Assembly: GCA_041393535.1 (NCBI GenBank)
Contig: JAWKJY010000005.1
Location: forward strand, 230,027-294,026
Source of the DNA: JAWKJY01 sp041393535
Lineage (GTDB): Bacteria; Actinomycetota; Thermoleophilia; Gaiellales; Gaiellaceae
Direction of reading: 5' to 3'
Length of the DNA stretch: 64,000 nt
The notes below the pieces were generated by a model, which saw only the letters and a list, made by a program, of their open reading frames with translations, was not told where the DNA came from and made no database searches. This document shows, piece by piece, positions 47,826 through 55,473 of the stretch. The position numbers and the translations under genes were made by a program. Positions within the stretch are counted from its first letter, which is position 1, and each line of letters starts with the position of its first letter.

Positions 47826-49561
47826 GCGGCGTCGACGTCGTCACCGCCGAGATCGTCCGCAACGGCTTCACGTCCGCCGCCCACGAGATGGGCCGGACGC
47901 TGTGCCGCACGGCGTACAACCCGCTCCTGTACGACGTCCAGGACTACGGCCTGGGCATCGTCTCCGCCGAGGGGCGTCTCTGGGCCGAGGCGCCGGGCGT
48001 GACGCTGTTCGTCGGCGTCCTCTCGGACACGATCAAGACCGGTCTCGACCGCCACGGCGCCGACGGCTTCGCCGACGGCGACGTCCTGATCGCGAACGAC
48101 CCGTACCTGACGGGCACGCACATCTCGGACACGTCCGTCTACACGCCGATCTTCGCCGACGGCCAGCTCGTCGCCTTCGCGGTCGCGACCGCGCACTGGG
48201 CCGACATCGGCGGCAAGGTGCCGGGCGGCTGGTGCCCGGACTCGACGGACGTCTACCAGGAGGGCATCTGCTTCTCGCACGAGAAGCTCGTCGCCGGCGG
48301 CGTGCCGAACGACGCGCTCTGGAGCGTGATCATGAACAACGTCCGGTACCCGACGACGGTGCGCGGCGACCTGGAGGCGAAGATCGCGGCCTGCCGCCAG
48401 GGCGCCCTGCGCGTGCAGGCGCTCTGCGCGAAGCACGGGGTCGAGCGCGTCCGCGAGGCGATGGACCTGTCGATCGAGCGGACGGACGCGGCGATCCGCC
48501 GGCGCATCGCGGAGCTGCCCGACGGGACGTACGGCGCGCAGCTCGTGATGGACCACGACGGCGTCAACAAGGCCGACCACTACACGCTGGCGCTCCAGAT
48601 CACGGTCGCGGGCGACCGCATCCGCGTGTCGTTCGACGGGACGAGCCGGACCGTCGGCGGCCCCGTGAACATCCCGGCGATGGGGACGCGCAGCGCCGTC
48701 CGCGCCGCGCTGAAGGGCTTCCTCTCGCCGACCGAGCCCGCGAACGAGGGCGACTTCCTCGCGCTCGACTTCGACCTGCCGCCCGGCCTCGTCGTCACGC
48801 CCGAGCGCCCGGCGCCGGTCGACTCGTACGGCTACGCCGCGGTCGCGCTGAACGAGCTGACCGTGCGGGCGCTCTCGCAGGCGGTGCCGGAGCGCTGCCC
48901 GGCCGGCGGCGGCCAGCTGTTCGGCGTGTTCCTGTTCCGCGTCGACCCGCGCGACGGGGCGCCGTTCATCCTGATCGACCCGATGGACGTCGGCAACGGC
49001 GGCCGGCCCTACGAGGACGGCCCGACGATGATGTTCCTCGGCAACGGGGACGTCCCGAACACACCGGTCGAGGTGGCCGAGAACCGCTACCCGGACGTTC
49101 GCGTCGCCCGCTTCGGCTACCTGCCCGAGAACGGCGGCCACGGGCGCTTCCGCGGCGGCCTCGGCGCCCGGCGCGACTACGAGATCGTCGGCAACGGCGT
49201 CTACATGCAGACGGCGATCGAGAACGTCCACGACCCGATCGCGAAGGGCGTCGGCGGCGGCACCGACGGCGCGCCGTCGGTGATCGTCGTCAACCCGGGC
49301 ACGGATCGCGAGTCGCGCGTCGTCGAGCGGGCGTCGTTCTTCGGCCCGCTCGGGCCGGGGGACGTCCTCTCCGTCCGCAGCGGCGGCGGGGGCGGCTGGG
49401 GCGCGCCGCGCGAGCGCGAGGCCGAGCGCGTCCGCGACGACGTCCGCGATGGCCTCGTCAGCGCCGACACGGCCGCGCGGGTCTACGGCGTCGCCGTGGT
49501 CGGGCGCGACGGCGGCTGGGCCGTCGACGAGGCCGAGACCGGGCGCCTGCGCGCCGGCTAA
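47822..49561 (+). CDS. hyuB: Hydantoinase/oxoprolinase family subunit B (cluster 2, copy 2)
   Basis: A 579-aa close paralogue of the preceding gene, beginning GTGAGC in a 4-bp overlap. It shares DVVTAEIVRNGFTSAAHEM, NDPYLTGTHISDTSVY, HWADIGGKVPGGWCPDST, GGGQLFGVFLFRVDPRDG and RSGGGGGWGAP. Much closer to copy 1 of this cluster than to either B of cluster 1. A C-terminal extension of about 30 residues (VAVVGRDGGWAVDEAETG) is not seen in copy 1. Ends at a strong hairpin. Confidence 0.92.
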   Translation: MSGVDVVTAEIVRNGFTSAAHEMGRTLCRTAYNPLLYDVQDYGLGIVSAEGRLWAEAPGVTLFVGVLSDTIKTGLDRHGADGFADGDVLIANDPYLTGTHISDTSVYTPIFADGQLVAFAVATAHWADIGGKVPGGWCPDSTDVYQEGICFSHEKLVAGGVPNDALWSVIMNNVRYPTTVRGDLEAKIAACRQGALRVQALCAKHGVERVREAMDLSIERTDAAIRRRIAELPDGTYGAQLVMDHDGVNKADHYTLALQITVAGDRIRVSFDGTSRTVGGPVNIPAMGTRSAVRAALKGFLSPTEPANEGDFLALDFDLPPGLVVTPERPAPVDSYGYAAVALNELTVRALSQAVPERCPAGGGQLFGVFLFRVDPRDGAPFILIDPMDVGNGGRPYEDGPTMMFLGNGDVPNTPVEVAENRYPDVRVARFGYLPENGGHGRFRGGLGARRDYEIVGNGVYMQTAIENVHDPIAKGVGGGTDGAPSVIVVNPGTDRESRVVERASFFGPLGPGDVLSVRSGGGGGWGAPREREAERVRDDVRDGLVSADTAARVYGVAVVGRDGGWAVDEAETGRLRAG

Positions 49562-49565
49562 AGGA

Positions 49566-49615
49566 TTCCCGGGGCCGGGCGCATCGTCTCTTCGTGCGCC
49601 CGGCCCATCGGGAAC
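49566..49615 (+). terminator. Terminator hairpin of hyu cluster 2
   Basis: A perfect 12-bp stem (GGGCCGGGCGCA at 49572-49583 with 49595-49606), 11-nt loop, flanked by outer complementary TTCCCG / CGGGAA. Confidence 0.75.
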
Positions 49616-49644
49616 CCCCGCGCCCTCCGAGCGGTCGAACCGCC

Positions 49645-50583
49645 ATGCGAGCGGTCGCTGCCGTGGCGCTTGCCCTGCTCGCCCTCTCGGGCGCGTCGCC
49701 GGCCGGGGCGGCCTACCCCGGCCGCGAGGGCGCGATCGCGATTGCGTGCGACGGCTGTCCCGGGGTGCCCGGCGGCAACCCGGCCGTCTTCCGGGTCGGC
49801 CCGTCCGACCGGTTCCTCGCCGTGGCGCTCCGCCGTGGCGACGGGCCGACGTTCTCACCGCGCGGGTCCGCGCTCGCGGCCGGGATCGGGCCGGGTCGCG
49901 GTATCGTCGTCCTGGCGTCCGACGGCCGTGTTCGGCGGCTCACGCGCCCGCCGCTCCTTGCCGTCGACCGCGACCCGACCTGGTCGCCGGACGGACGCCG
50001 GCTGCTCTTCCTGCGCGCACGCGATCGGTCGGTCGACCTGATGAGCGTCGCGGCGAACGGGCGCGGTGGGCGGCGGCTGCTCGCCGACGCCGGGGTGGGT
50101 GGCCTCGCCTGGGCGCCCGCGGGTGATCTGGTCGCGGTAATCGTCGTAGGGGACACGGATCACGGAGGATCGGTCGGGCTGATGCGATCAGACGGAACGG
50201 GCCTGCGCGTGCTCGCCCCGGGCTGGAGCGTCGAGCCGGACGGCTCGATCGCCGGCTCCGGCTCGGCCTCGCGGCTCGACTGGGCGCCAGGCGGATCGCG
50301 GCTCGCAGTCGTCTGGGCGGACGCCGACGGGATCGGCTCCTCCGTCGAGCTGGTGGACAGGCGCACGGGCGCGCGAACCGTGCTCCTCCACAGCGCTCTG
50401 ACGATCCCGGCCGTCGCGTTCTCGCCGCGCGGCGACCGGCTCGTCGTGGCGCTTCCACGGCGACCCCGGCCCAGGCAGAACGCGGTCTACGACATCGCTG
50501 TCGTCTCGCTTCCTGCCGGCGAGCGCCGCCTGCTCGCCCGCGGCCTACCGTACGTGTCGTCGCTCGACTGGCAGGCGCGATGA
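49645..50583 (+). CDS. Secreted TolB/PD40-type beta-propeller protein (short)
   Basis: A 312-aa exported protein with a signal peptide (RAVAAVALALLALSGASPAGA). Repeated blades: GPTFSPRGSALA, DPTWSPDGRRLLFL, GLAWAPAGDLVAV, RLDWAPGGSRLAVVW, AVAFSPRGDRLVVAL, ending SLDWQAR. These WSPDG-type motifs are WD40-like PD40 repeats of TolB-type propellers. Its stop overlaps the next gene as ATGA, so the two propellers are co-translated. Function unknown; usually protein-protein contacts at the cell surface. Confidence 0.8.
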   Translation: MRAVAAVALALLALSGASPAGAAYPGREGAIAIACDGCPGVPGGNPAVFRVGPSDRFLAVALRRGDGPTFSPRGSALAAGIGPGRGIVVLASDGRVRRLTRPPLLAVDRDPTWSPDGRRLLFLRARDRSVDLMSVAANGRGGRRLLADAGVGGLAWAPAGDLVAVIVVGDTDHGGSVGLMRSDGTGLRVLAPGWSVEPDGSIAGSGSASRLDWAPGGSRLAVVWADADGIGSSVELVDRRTGARTVLLHSALTIPAVAFSPRGDRLVVALPRRPRPRQNAVYDIAVVSLPAGERRLLARGLPYVSSLDWQAR

Positions 50584-52448
50584 GGCTCGCCCGCTGGCTC
50601 GCGCTCGGGGCGCTCGCCGCGCTGGTGCCCGGGACGGCGGCCGCGCAGTTCGCGGGCCGGAACGGCGCGATCGCGTTCGTCCGTGACGAGCAGAAGGTGC
50701 TCGTCGTGCCGCTCGACGGGAGCGCTCCACGCGAGCTGACCGGGGACGTCGCGGGCGAGGGCGACCCGGCGGTGACCCCGGATGGCGCGCAGGTCGTGTT
50801 CTCCAGCGACCGGGAGGGTGTGGTCGGGCTCTTCGTCGCGCCGCTCGCGGGCGGCGCGACGCGTCGCGTCTCGCCGGCCGGGCTCGCCGTCTCGGGCTGG
50901 GCGCTCTCCCCGGACGGGACGACCGTCGTCTTCGCCGCCTCGCCCGATCCTGTCCGGTCGCCCCCTGGCCTCTGGCTCGTCCGCGCCGACGGGACTGAGG
51001 CGCATGAGATCGCGGACGTGGCGCCACTCGGCCGGTTCGCCTGGGCTCCGGACAGCTCGCGGCTCGCCTTCTGGTGCGAGGGCGGCGTCTGGCTGATCGG
51101 CGCCGACGGCTCGGGCCTGCGCCGGCTTCGGGCCGTCCCGTCGGCCTTCCCGCGCCGTCGCCTCGCGGCTCCGGCGCCGGGACGTCTGACGCCGGTCATG
51201 GATCTCGCCTGGCGGCCGGACGGCCTCGTGCTCGCGCTGCCGCGGGTCGATGGCCGCAGCGATCTCGTCGACGTCGCGACCGGACACGTGCTCGCCCGCA
51301 TCCGCGGCGCCGTAGCGGCATGGACGCGGGACGTCGGGACGCTGGCGCTGGTCCGCAGCGGCGAGATCTGGCTCGCAGGGCCGGACGGTGCCGCTCCACG
51401 ACGGCTCACGGGGCTCGGTCTCGTCGGTCGCCTGGCGGTCGGCGGCGTGCGCTTCTCGCCGGACGGCCGTACGGTCGTGCTCGTCGCCAGTGCGCCGAGC
51501 GTCCAGCCGGAGACGCTGACACTGGAGGCGTGGACGGTACGGGTCGATGGGACAGGCCTGCGCCGTCGCGACGCCTCGGTCGGCAGTGTCTACGGCCCCG
51601 CTCGTCCGCAGGCGCCGGGTCTCGCCTGGAGCGCAGACGGCTCGGCGCTCGTGCTCGCGCACGCGTACGCGACCGGGACGATCGCCGCCGCCGATCCGGC
51701 CGACGGCGTCGTCCGCCGCCTCGCGCGCGTCCCGGGACTGACGAACCGGGCCCGCCTCGCCTGGTCGCCCGACGGCTCCGCGCTCGCCTTCGACCAGGGA
51801 GACGGCATCGCCGTCCTCCGTGCGGACGGGAGCGGGCTCCGTCAGGTGCTCCGCCTGGGCCGCACGGGCCACGCGCCGACGTGGTCGCCGGACGGGACGC
51901 AGCTCGCGTTCCTCGCCGGCGTGACGAACGTCGTCGGGGTGACGACCGAGCTGCGTGCGGTCCGGGTCAAGGGCGGGGCAGAGCGATTGCTCGGCAGGGT
52001 GAGCGGACGCTACGTCGCATCCGCGCCGTCCTGGTCGCCCGATGGCGGCACGATCGCGTTCGCGCGGCTCGACCGGATCCTCCGGCCCGGCTTCAACGGC
52101 TCGCCGGTGCAGCGCCTGTTCGGCGTCCCGGCCGTCGGCGGCCCCGTCCGGCGGTTGGCGCCGGTCCGGCTCGTCAACGCGGAGGCGGTCGACTGGCGGC
52201 CGGACGGCACGGAGGTTGCCGCCGGCACGCAGATCGTGCGTCCGGGCAGCGGCGCCCGGCGGCCGCTCACATCCGAGCAGGGTGCTCAGGTCTCGTCCTG
52301 GTCGCCGGACGGCCGCCAGCTCGCGGTGCTCGTGCCGCGCGTCACGGGCGCCTGGATCGGCGTGATCGAGGCCGACGGTTCGGGGCTTCGCCTGCTCGCG
52401 CCTGCGGGCTACGCACAGAACGTCGCCTGGCAGCCGCTGCCGGGCTAG
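50580..52448 (+). CDS. Secreted TolB/PD40-type beta-propeller protein (long)
   Basis: A 622-aa exported protein with a signal peptide (LARWLALGALAALVPGTAAAQ) and about ten to twelve PD40 blades, e.g. DPAVTPDGAQVVFSSDREG, GVRFSPDGRTVVLV, LAWSADGSALVLA, LAWSPDGSALAFDQGD, PTWSPDGTQLAFL, PSWSPDGGTIAFAR and SSWSPDGRQLAVLV. Long enough for two propellers in tandem. It resembles the preceding protein in its first residues (FAGRNGAIAFV and YPGREGAIAIA), so the pair may share an ancestor. Convergent, 4-bp overlap with sixA. Confidence 0.82.
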   Translation: MRLARWLALGALAALVPGTAAAQFAGRNGAIAFVRDEQKVLVVPLDGSAPRELTGDVAGEGDPAVTPDGAQVVFSSDREGVVGLFVAPLAGGATRRVSPAGLAVSGWALSPDGTTVVFAASPDPVRSPPGLWLVRADGTEAHEIADVAPLGRFAWAPDSSRLAFWCEGGVWLIGADGSGLRRLRAVPSAFPRRRLAAPAPGRLTPVMDLAWRPDGLVLALPRVDGRSDLVDVATGHVLARIRGAVAAWTRDVGTLALVRSGEIWLAGPDGAAPRRLTGLGLVGRLAVGGVRFSPDGRTVVLVASAPSVQPETLTLEAWTVRVDGTGLRRRDASVGSVYGPARPQAPGLAWSADGSALVLAHAYATGTIAAADPADGVVRRLARVPGLTNRARLAWSPDGSALAFDQGDGIAVLRADGSGLRQVLRLGRTGHAPTWSPDGTQLAFLAGVTNVVGVTTELRAVRVKGGAERLLGRVSGRYVASAPSWSPDGGTIAFARLDRILRPGFNGSPVQRLFGVPAVGGPVRRLAPVRLVNAEAVDWRPDGTEVAAGTQIVRPGSGARRPLTSEQGAQVSSWSPDGRQLAVLVPRVTGAWIGVIEADGSGLRLLAPAGYAQNVAWQPLPG

Positions 52449-52954
52449 TCGAGCTCGCGGGGCAGCACGAGGCTCGCCAGGTGGCCGCAGCCCTCGGCGA
52501 GCTCGGTCCAGTGGTCGACGGCGAGCTCGAGCTCGGCGAGCGCTCCCGTGACGAGGCGCTCGGCGACCCGCGGCAGGGGCGCGCCCGTCGCGGCGAGGTA
52601 GACGGCCAGCTCCTGGATGCCGGGGTTGTGCCCGATCACGAGCACCGTCGCGTCGGCGTCGTCGACCTCGCGCAGGCGCTCGAGCAGCTCGGCCGCCTCG
52701 GCCGCGTAGAGGCCGTCCTCGACGAGGATGGTCGCCTCGCCGGCGAGCCCGTCGAGCAGGAGGCCGAGCGTCTGACGGGCGCGTCGGGCGCTCGAGCACA
52801 GGACGAGGTCGGGCGCGAGGCCGGCGCGCTCGACGTGGCGGGCGAGCGCCGCGGCGGCCCGCCGCCCGCGCGGCGAGAGCGGCCGCTCGTGGTCGTCGAA
52901 CGTCGGGTCGTCCCAGCTGGACTTGGCGTGGCGCAGGAGCAGGAGGGTCCGCAC
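52445..52954 (-). CDS. sixA: Phosphohistidine phosphatase SixA-like
   Basis: A histidine-phosphatase-superfamily protein of 169 aa, the length of SixA. The catalytic LRHAKS motif (RHG variant RHA) is at residues 7-12, with the second His in VIGHNPGIQ and SSARRARQT typical of SixA. SixA removes phosphate from phosphohistidine in phosphorelays. It follows a receiver-domain gene on the same strand, separated by 29 bp. GTG start at 52954. Confidence 0.88.
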   Translation of the reverse strand: MRTLLLLRHAKSSWDDPTFDDHERPLSPRGRRAAAALARHVERAGLAPDLVLCSSARRARQTLGLLLDGLAGEATILVEDGLYAAEAAELLERLREVDDADATVLVIGHNPGIQELAVYLAATGAPLPRVAERLVTGALAELELAVDHWTELAEGCGHLASLVLPRELD

Positions 52955-52963
52955 GGCGGGGCC

Positions 52964-52969
52964 AGCCTA
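52964..52969 (-). promoter_or_regulatory. -10 box of sixA
   Basis: On the minus strand TAGGCT lies 9 nt before the GTG start, between the receiver gene and sixA. May give sixA its own leaderless transcript. Confidence 0.4.
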
Positions 52970-52983
52970 GTCGGCGCGAGCCG

Positions 52984-53391
52984 CTAGCGGAGCGCGAGCG
53001 CCCGGTCGACGGTCGCGTGGAGGGCGGCCATCGAGTACGGCTTCTGGATGAACAGCACGCGCGGGTCGGAGCTGATCGGCATCGCATCCCGCTCGTCCAT
53101 GCCCGACGAGAGCACGACCGGCGCCTGGCAGCCGCGCCGGCGCAGCTCGCGCAGGGTCTCGGTGCCGCTGAGGCCGGGCATGCTCATGTCGAGCACGATC
53201 AGCCCGACCGTGTCGCCGTGCTGCTCGAAGAGGTCGATCGCCTCGCGCCCGTTCTCGGCCGAGAGGACGGTCAGGCGCGCCTCCTCGAGCATGATCGTGG
53301 CGACGTTGCGGACGAGCGGCTCGTCGTCGACGACGAGCGCCGTCAGCCCCGCCTGCGCGCTCAACGTGCGGCCCCGCGACCCATCTGGCAC
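52984..53391 (-). CDS. Single-domain response regulator (CheY-like)
   Basis: A stand-alone receiver of about 126-135 aa with no output domain. It has the acidic pocket VVDDEP, the phosphoacceptor Asp in LIVLDMSMPGLSG, a Ser in place of the usual Thr in VVLSSG, and the conserved Lys in FIQKPYS. The start is GTG 53391 or TTG 53364; the receiver itself begins near 53350. No histidine kinase is in the window, so the kinase acts from elsewhere. Its pairing with SixA suggests a phosphorelay that includes a phosphohistidine intermediate. Confidence 0.85.
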   Translation of the reverse strand: MPDGSRGRTLSAQAGLTALVVDDEPLVRNVATIMLEEARLTVLSAENGREAIDLFEQHGDTVGLIVLDMSMPGLSGTETLRELRRRGCQAPVVLSSGMDERDAMPISSDPRVLFIQKPYSMAALHATVDRALALR

Positions 53392-53428
53392 CGCACGGTA
53401 CCGGTGGCGCCGGATTGCGGGCCTGGAG

Positions 53429-53457
53429 CGACCCGGCGGCGGGATCGCTGCTAGCGT
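53429..53457 (+). promoter_or_regulatory. Leaderless promoter of the sarcosine-oxidase-like gene
   Basis: CGACCC (53429-53434), 17-nt spacer, TAGCGT (53452-53457), 7 nt, GTG 53465. Identical in boxes and spacing to 1773-1811. Confidence 0.55.
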
Positions 53458-53464
53458 CCCGGCC

Positions 53465-54604
53465 GTGCGCGTGGTCGTCGTCGGACTCGGGGTGATGGGG
53501 CTGCCGACGGCGCGCGTGCTCGCCGAGCGCGGGCACGACGTCGTCGGGATCGACCGCCACGGCGTCGGCGCGCGACCCGGCTCGTCGTCGGGCGGCTCGC
53601 GGGTCTTCCGGCTCTCCCACACGGACGCGGGGATGGCCCGGCTCGCCGTGCGCGCGCACGCGGCCTGGCAGCGGCTGCAGGAGCGAGCCGGCGAGGAGCT
53701 GATCCTCGTGCGCGGCCTGCTCGAGCGCGGCGCGCCGGCCCTGGACACCGCCCGGGTGCTCGAGGCGGAGGGCATCCCCTTCCGCAGCCTCGACGCCGAC
53801 GGCGTCGCCGCCATCTTCCCCGAGCTGACGCCGCGGCCGGACGCGCCCGCCGTCTTCCAGGAGACCGCGGGGACGATCCTGGCCGACCGGACGCTCGCCG
53901 CGGAGCTCGCGCTCGCGCGGGCCGCCGGGGTCGACGTCGCCGAGGGCGAGCGCGTCGCGGCGATCGAGCCGGGGGCGAGCGGGGTGCGCGTCGCGACGGA
54001 TCGCCGGACGCTCGACGCCGACGTCGCCGTCGTGTGCGCCGGCCCGTGGGCGACCGAGCTGCTCGGCCCGCTCGGGCTCGTGCCGCCGCTCCTCGGCGTC
54101 CCTGCGCAGGTGACGTACTTCGCCTCGCAGCCCGGGGCGATCGACCGGCCGTGCGTGGTCGAGTGGCACCCGGCCGTCGAGGACTGCATGTACGGGATGC
54201 CGACCCCGCGCGGCTACAAGTTCGGCCTGCTCGACTGGTCGCGCCCCTGGGATCCCGAGGGGGGCGCGATCCCGGTCGACGAGGACGAGCAGGCGCGTCT
54301 CGGCGAGATGGTGGCGCGGGCCGCACCGGGCCTCGGCGCCCCGACCGGCTCTGAGACCTGCCCGGTGACGCTCTCGGCCGACGGCAAGTTCGTGCTCGAC
54401 CGGCGCGGCCCCGTCGTCGTCGGCGCCGGCTGCTCGGGCCAGGCGTTCAAGTTCACGCCGCTCCTCGGCGAGCTGCTCGCCGACCTCGCCGAGGATCGCG
54501 CGCGCGACCCGCTGCTCGAGCAGTTCCGGCTCGACCGGCCCGGCCTCGACCGGCCGATCGGGTCGATGCGCGACCTCGTCCTGTACGCCACCCAGGAGGG
54601 CTGA
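53465..54604 (+). CDS. FAD-dependent N-methyl amino-acid oxidase, SolA/sarcosine-oxidase-like
   Basis: A monomeric flavoenzyme of 379 aa that oxidises N-methyl amino acids such as sarcosine or N-methyltryptophan, releasing formaldehyde. It has GLGVMGLPTARVLAERG at the N-terminus, GSSSGGSRVFRLSHTD (matching the family's SHG..R..R motif), CAGPWATELL, and the C-terminal GAGCSGQAFKFTPLLGELLADL. The ETCPVTLSADGKFVLD segment aligns with the TCxYTxTPDxxFxID motif, whose Cys covalently binds FAD in sarcosine oxidase, so covalent flavin is plausible. Overlaps the nitroreductase start (TGATG). Confidence 0.9.
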   Translation: MRVVVVGLGVMGLPTARVLAERGHDVVGIDRHGVGARPGSSSGGSRVFRLSHTDAGMARLAVRAHAAWQRLQERAGEELILVRGLLERGAPALDTARVLEAEGIPFRSLDADGVAAIFPELTPRPDAPAVFQETAGTILADRTLAAELALARAAGVDVAEGERVAAIEPGASGVRVATDRRTLDADVAVVCAGPWATELLGPLGLVPPLLGVPAQVTYFASQPGAIDRPCVVEWHPAVEDCMYGMPTPRGYKFGLLDWSRPWDPEGGAIPVDEDEQARLGEMVARAAPGLGAPTGSETCPVTLSADGKFVLDRRGPVVVGAGCSGQAFKFTPLLGELLADLAEDRARDPLLEQFRLDRPGLDRPIGSMRDLVLYATQEG

Positions 54605-55152
54605 TGGAGTCGGTCGGGATGGACCTGTTCGTCGCGATGCGCAGGCGCCGCATGCACCGCGCCTTCGCGCCGGACCCGGTCGCGCCGGAGACGATCGCGA
54701 AGCTCGTCTGGGCCGCGAACCGGGGCGCGGCCGCCCGTGCGGGCGTCCGCCACCTCGTCGTCGTCGACGACCCGCTGCTGATCGGGACGTTCCGCAAGGT
54801 GTGTCCCGGCTTCATCAACGACGCGCCCGCCGCGATCGCGATCTGCACCGACCTCCGGGTCGCCGAGCAGGTCGGCGGCCGCTCCGGGGTCGAGGAGATC
54901 GGACGCGTCGACGCGGGCACCGCCGCCGCGCACCTGACGCTCGCCGCGCCCGCCCTCGGGCTCGGCTGCTGCATCGTCACGAGCTGGACCCCGAGCGCCG
55001 TGCAGGCCGTGCTCGACCTGCCGAGCCACGTCCGGCCGGAGATCCTCGTCGCGATCGGCCACGTCGCGCAGACGCCGTCGCCGGCCGCGAAGGCGCCGCC
55101 GCTGATCGCCCACCACAACCGCTTCGGGACGCCGTGGAAGGAGCCCGCATGA
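54604..55152 (+). CDS. Nitroreductase-family flavoprotein
   Basis: A 182-aa FMN-binding nitroreductase. It contains FVAMRRRRMHRAFAPDPV (family motif RRSxRxF), NDAPAAIAICTDL, and the dimer/flavin segment DAGTAAAHLTLAAPALGLGCCIVTSW. Coupled to the upstream oxidase by TGATG and to the downstream small gene by ATGA. Shorter than classical nitroreductases; substrate unknown. Confidence 0.87.
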   Translation: MESVGMDLFVAMRRRRMHRAFAPDPVAPETIAKLVWAANRGAAARAGVRHLVVVDDPLLIGTFRKVCPGFINDAPAAIAICTDLRVAEQVGGRSGVEEIGRVDAGTAAAHLTLAAPALGLGCCIVTSWTPSAVQAVLDLPSHVRPEILVAIGHVAQTPSPAAKAPPLIAHHNRFGTPWKEPA

Positions 55153-55458
55153 GCGACCGCCCGGCCGAGCAGGCCCTCTTCGACCTCGTCCTCTACCTCG
55201 TCTGCGCGGCCAGGCTCGCGCTCGAGGAGAACCTCGGCCTCGCGTCGTTCCGGCTGACGGAGGGCGCGAGCCGCGCGATCGCCGCCGCGGAGGCGCCTTC
55301 GATCGACGCCGACGGCTTCCTGCGCGACATCCCGCCCACGATCGACGTCGAGAAGATCAAGGTGATGCACGACCTGCCGGGCTACGCGGCGGCGCTCGAC
55401 GAGATCCAGGCGGCGTTCATCGCCGAGTCGAAGCGGCGGGACGGCGGCGGCGGGCTGA
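55149..55458 (+). CDS. Small conserved protein (DUF6092-like, one frameshift at 3' end)
   Basis: A protein of about 102 aa, ATG 55149 in a 4-bp overlap with the nitroreductase. It is helical: LFDLVLYLVCAARLALEENLGLASFRLTEGASRAI, then IDVEKIKVMHDLPGYAAALDEIQAAF and a basic end AESKRRDGGGG. I believe it belongs to the DUF6092 family, which accompanies such oxidoreductases; verify. The frame lacks a nearby stop; dropping one G from the GGCGGCGGCGGG run near 55450 gives TGA at 55456. Function unknown, perhaps an accessory subunit of the neighbouring flavoprotein. Confidence 0.7.
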
Positions 55459-55473
55459 CCGCGGTCAGCCCGC
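55450..55473. terminator. Perfect 24-bp palindrome carrying both stop codons
   Basis: A self-complementary sequence with GGGCTGACC arms. The inferred stop codons of the convergent small gene (TGA 55456-55458) and amidohydrolase (TGA on the minus strand, 55465-55467) lie symmetrically in its arms. Likely a bidirectional terminator. Confidence 0.65.
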
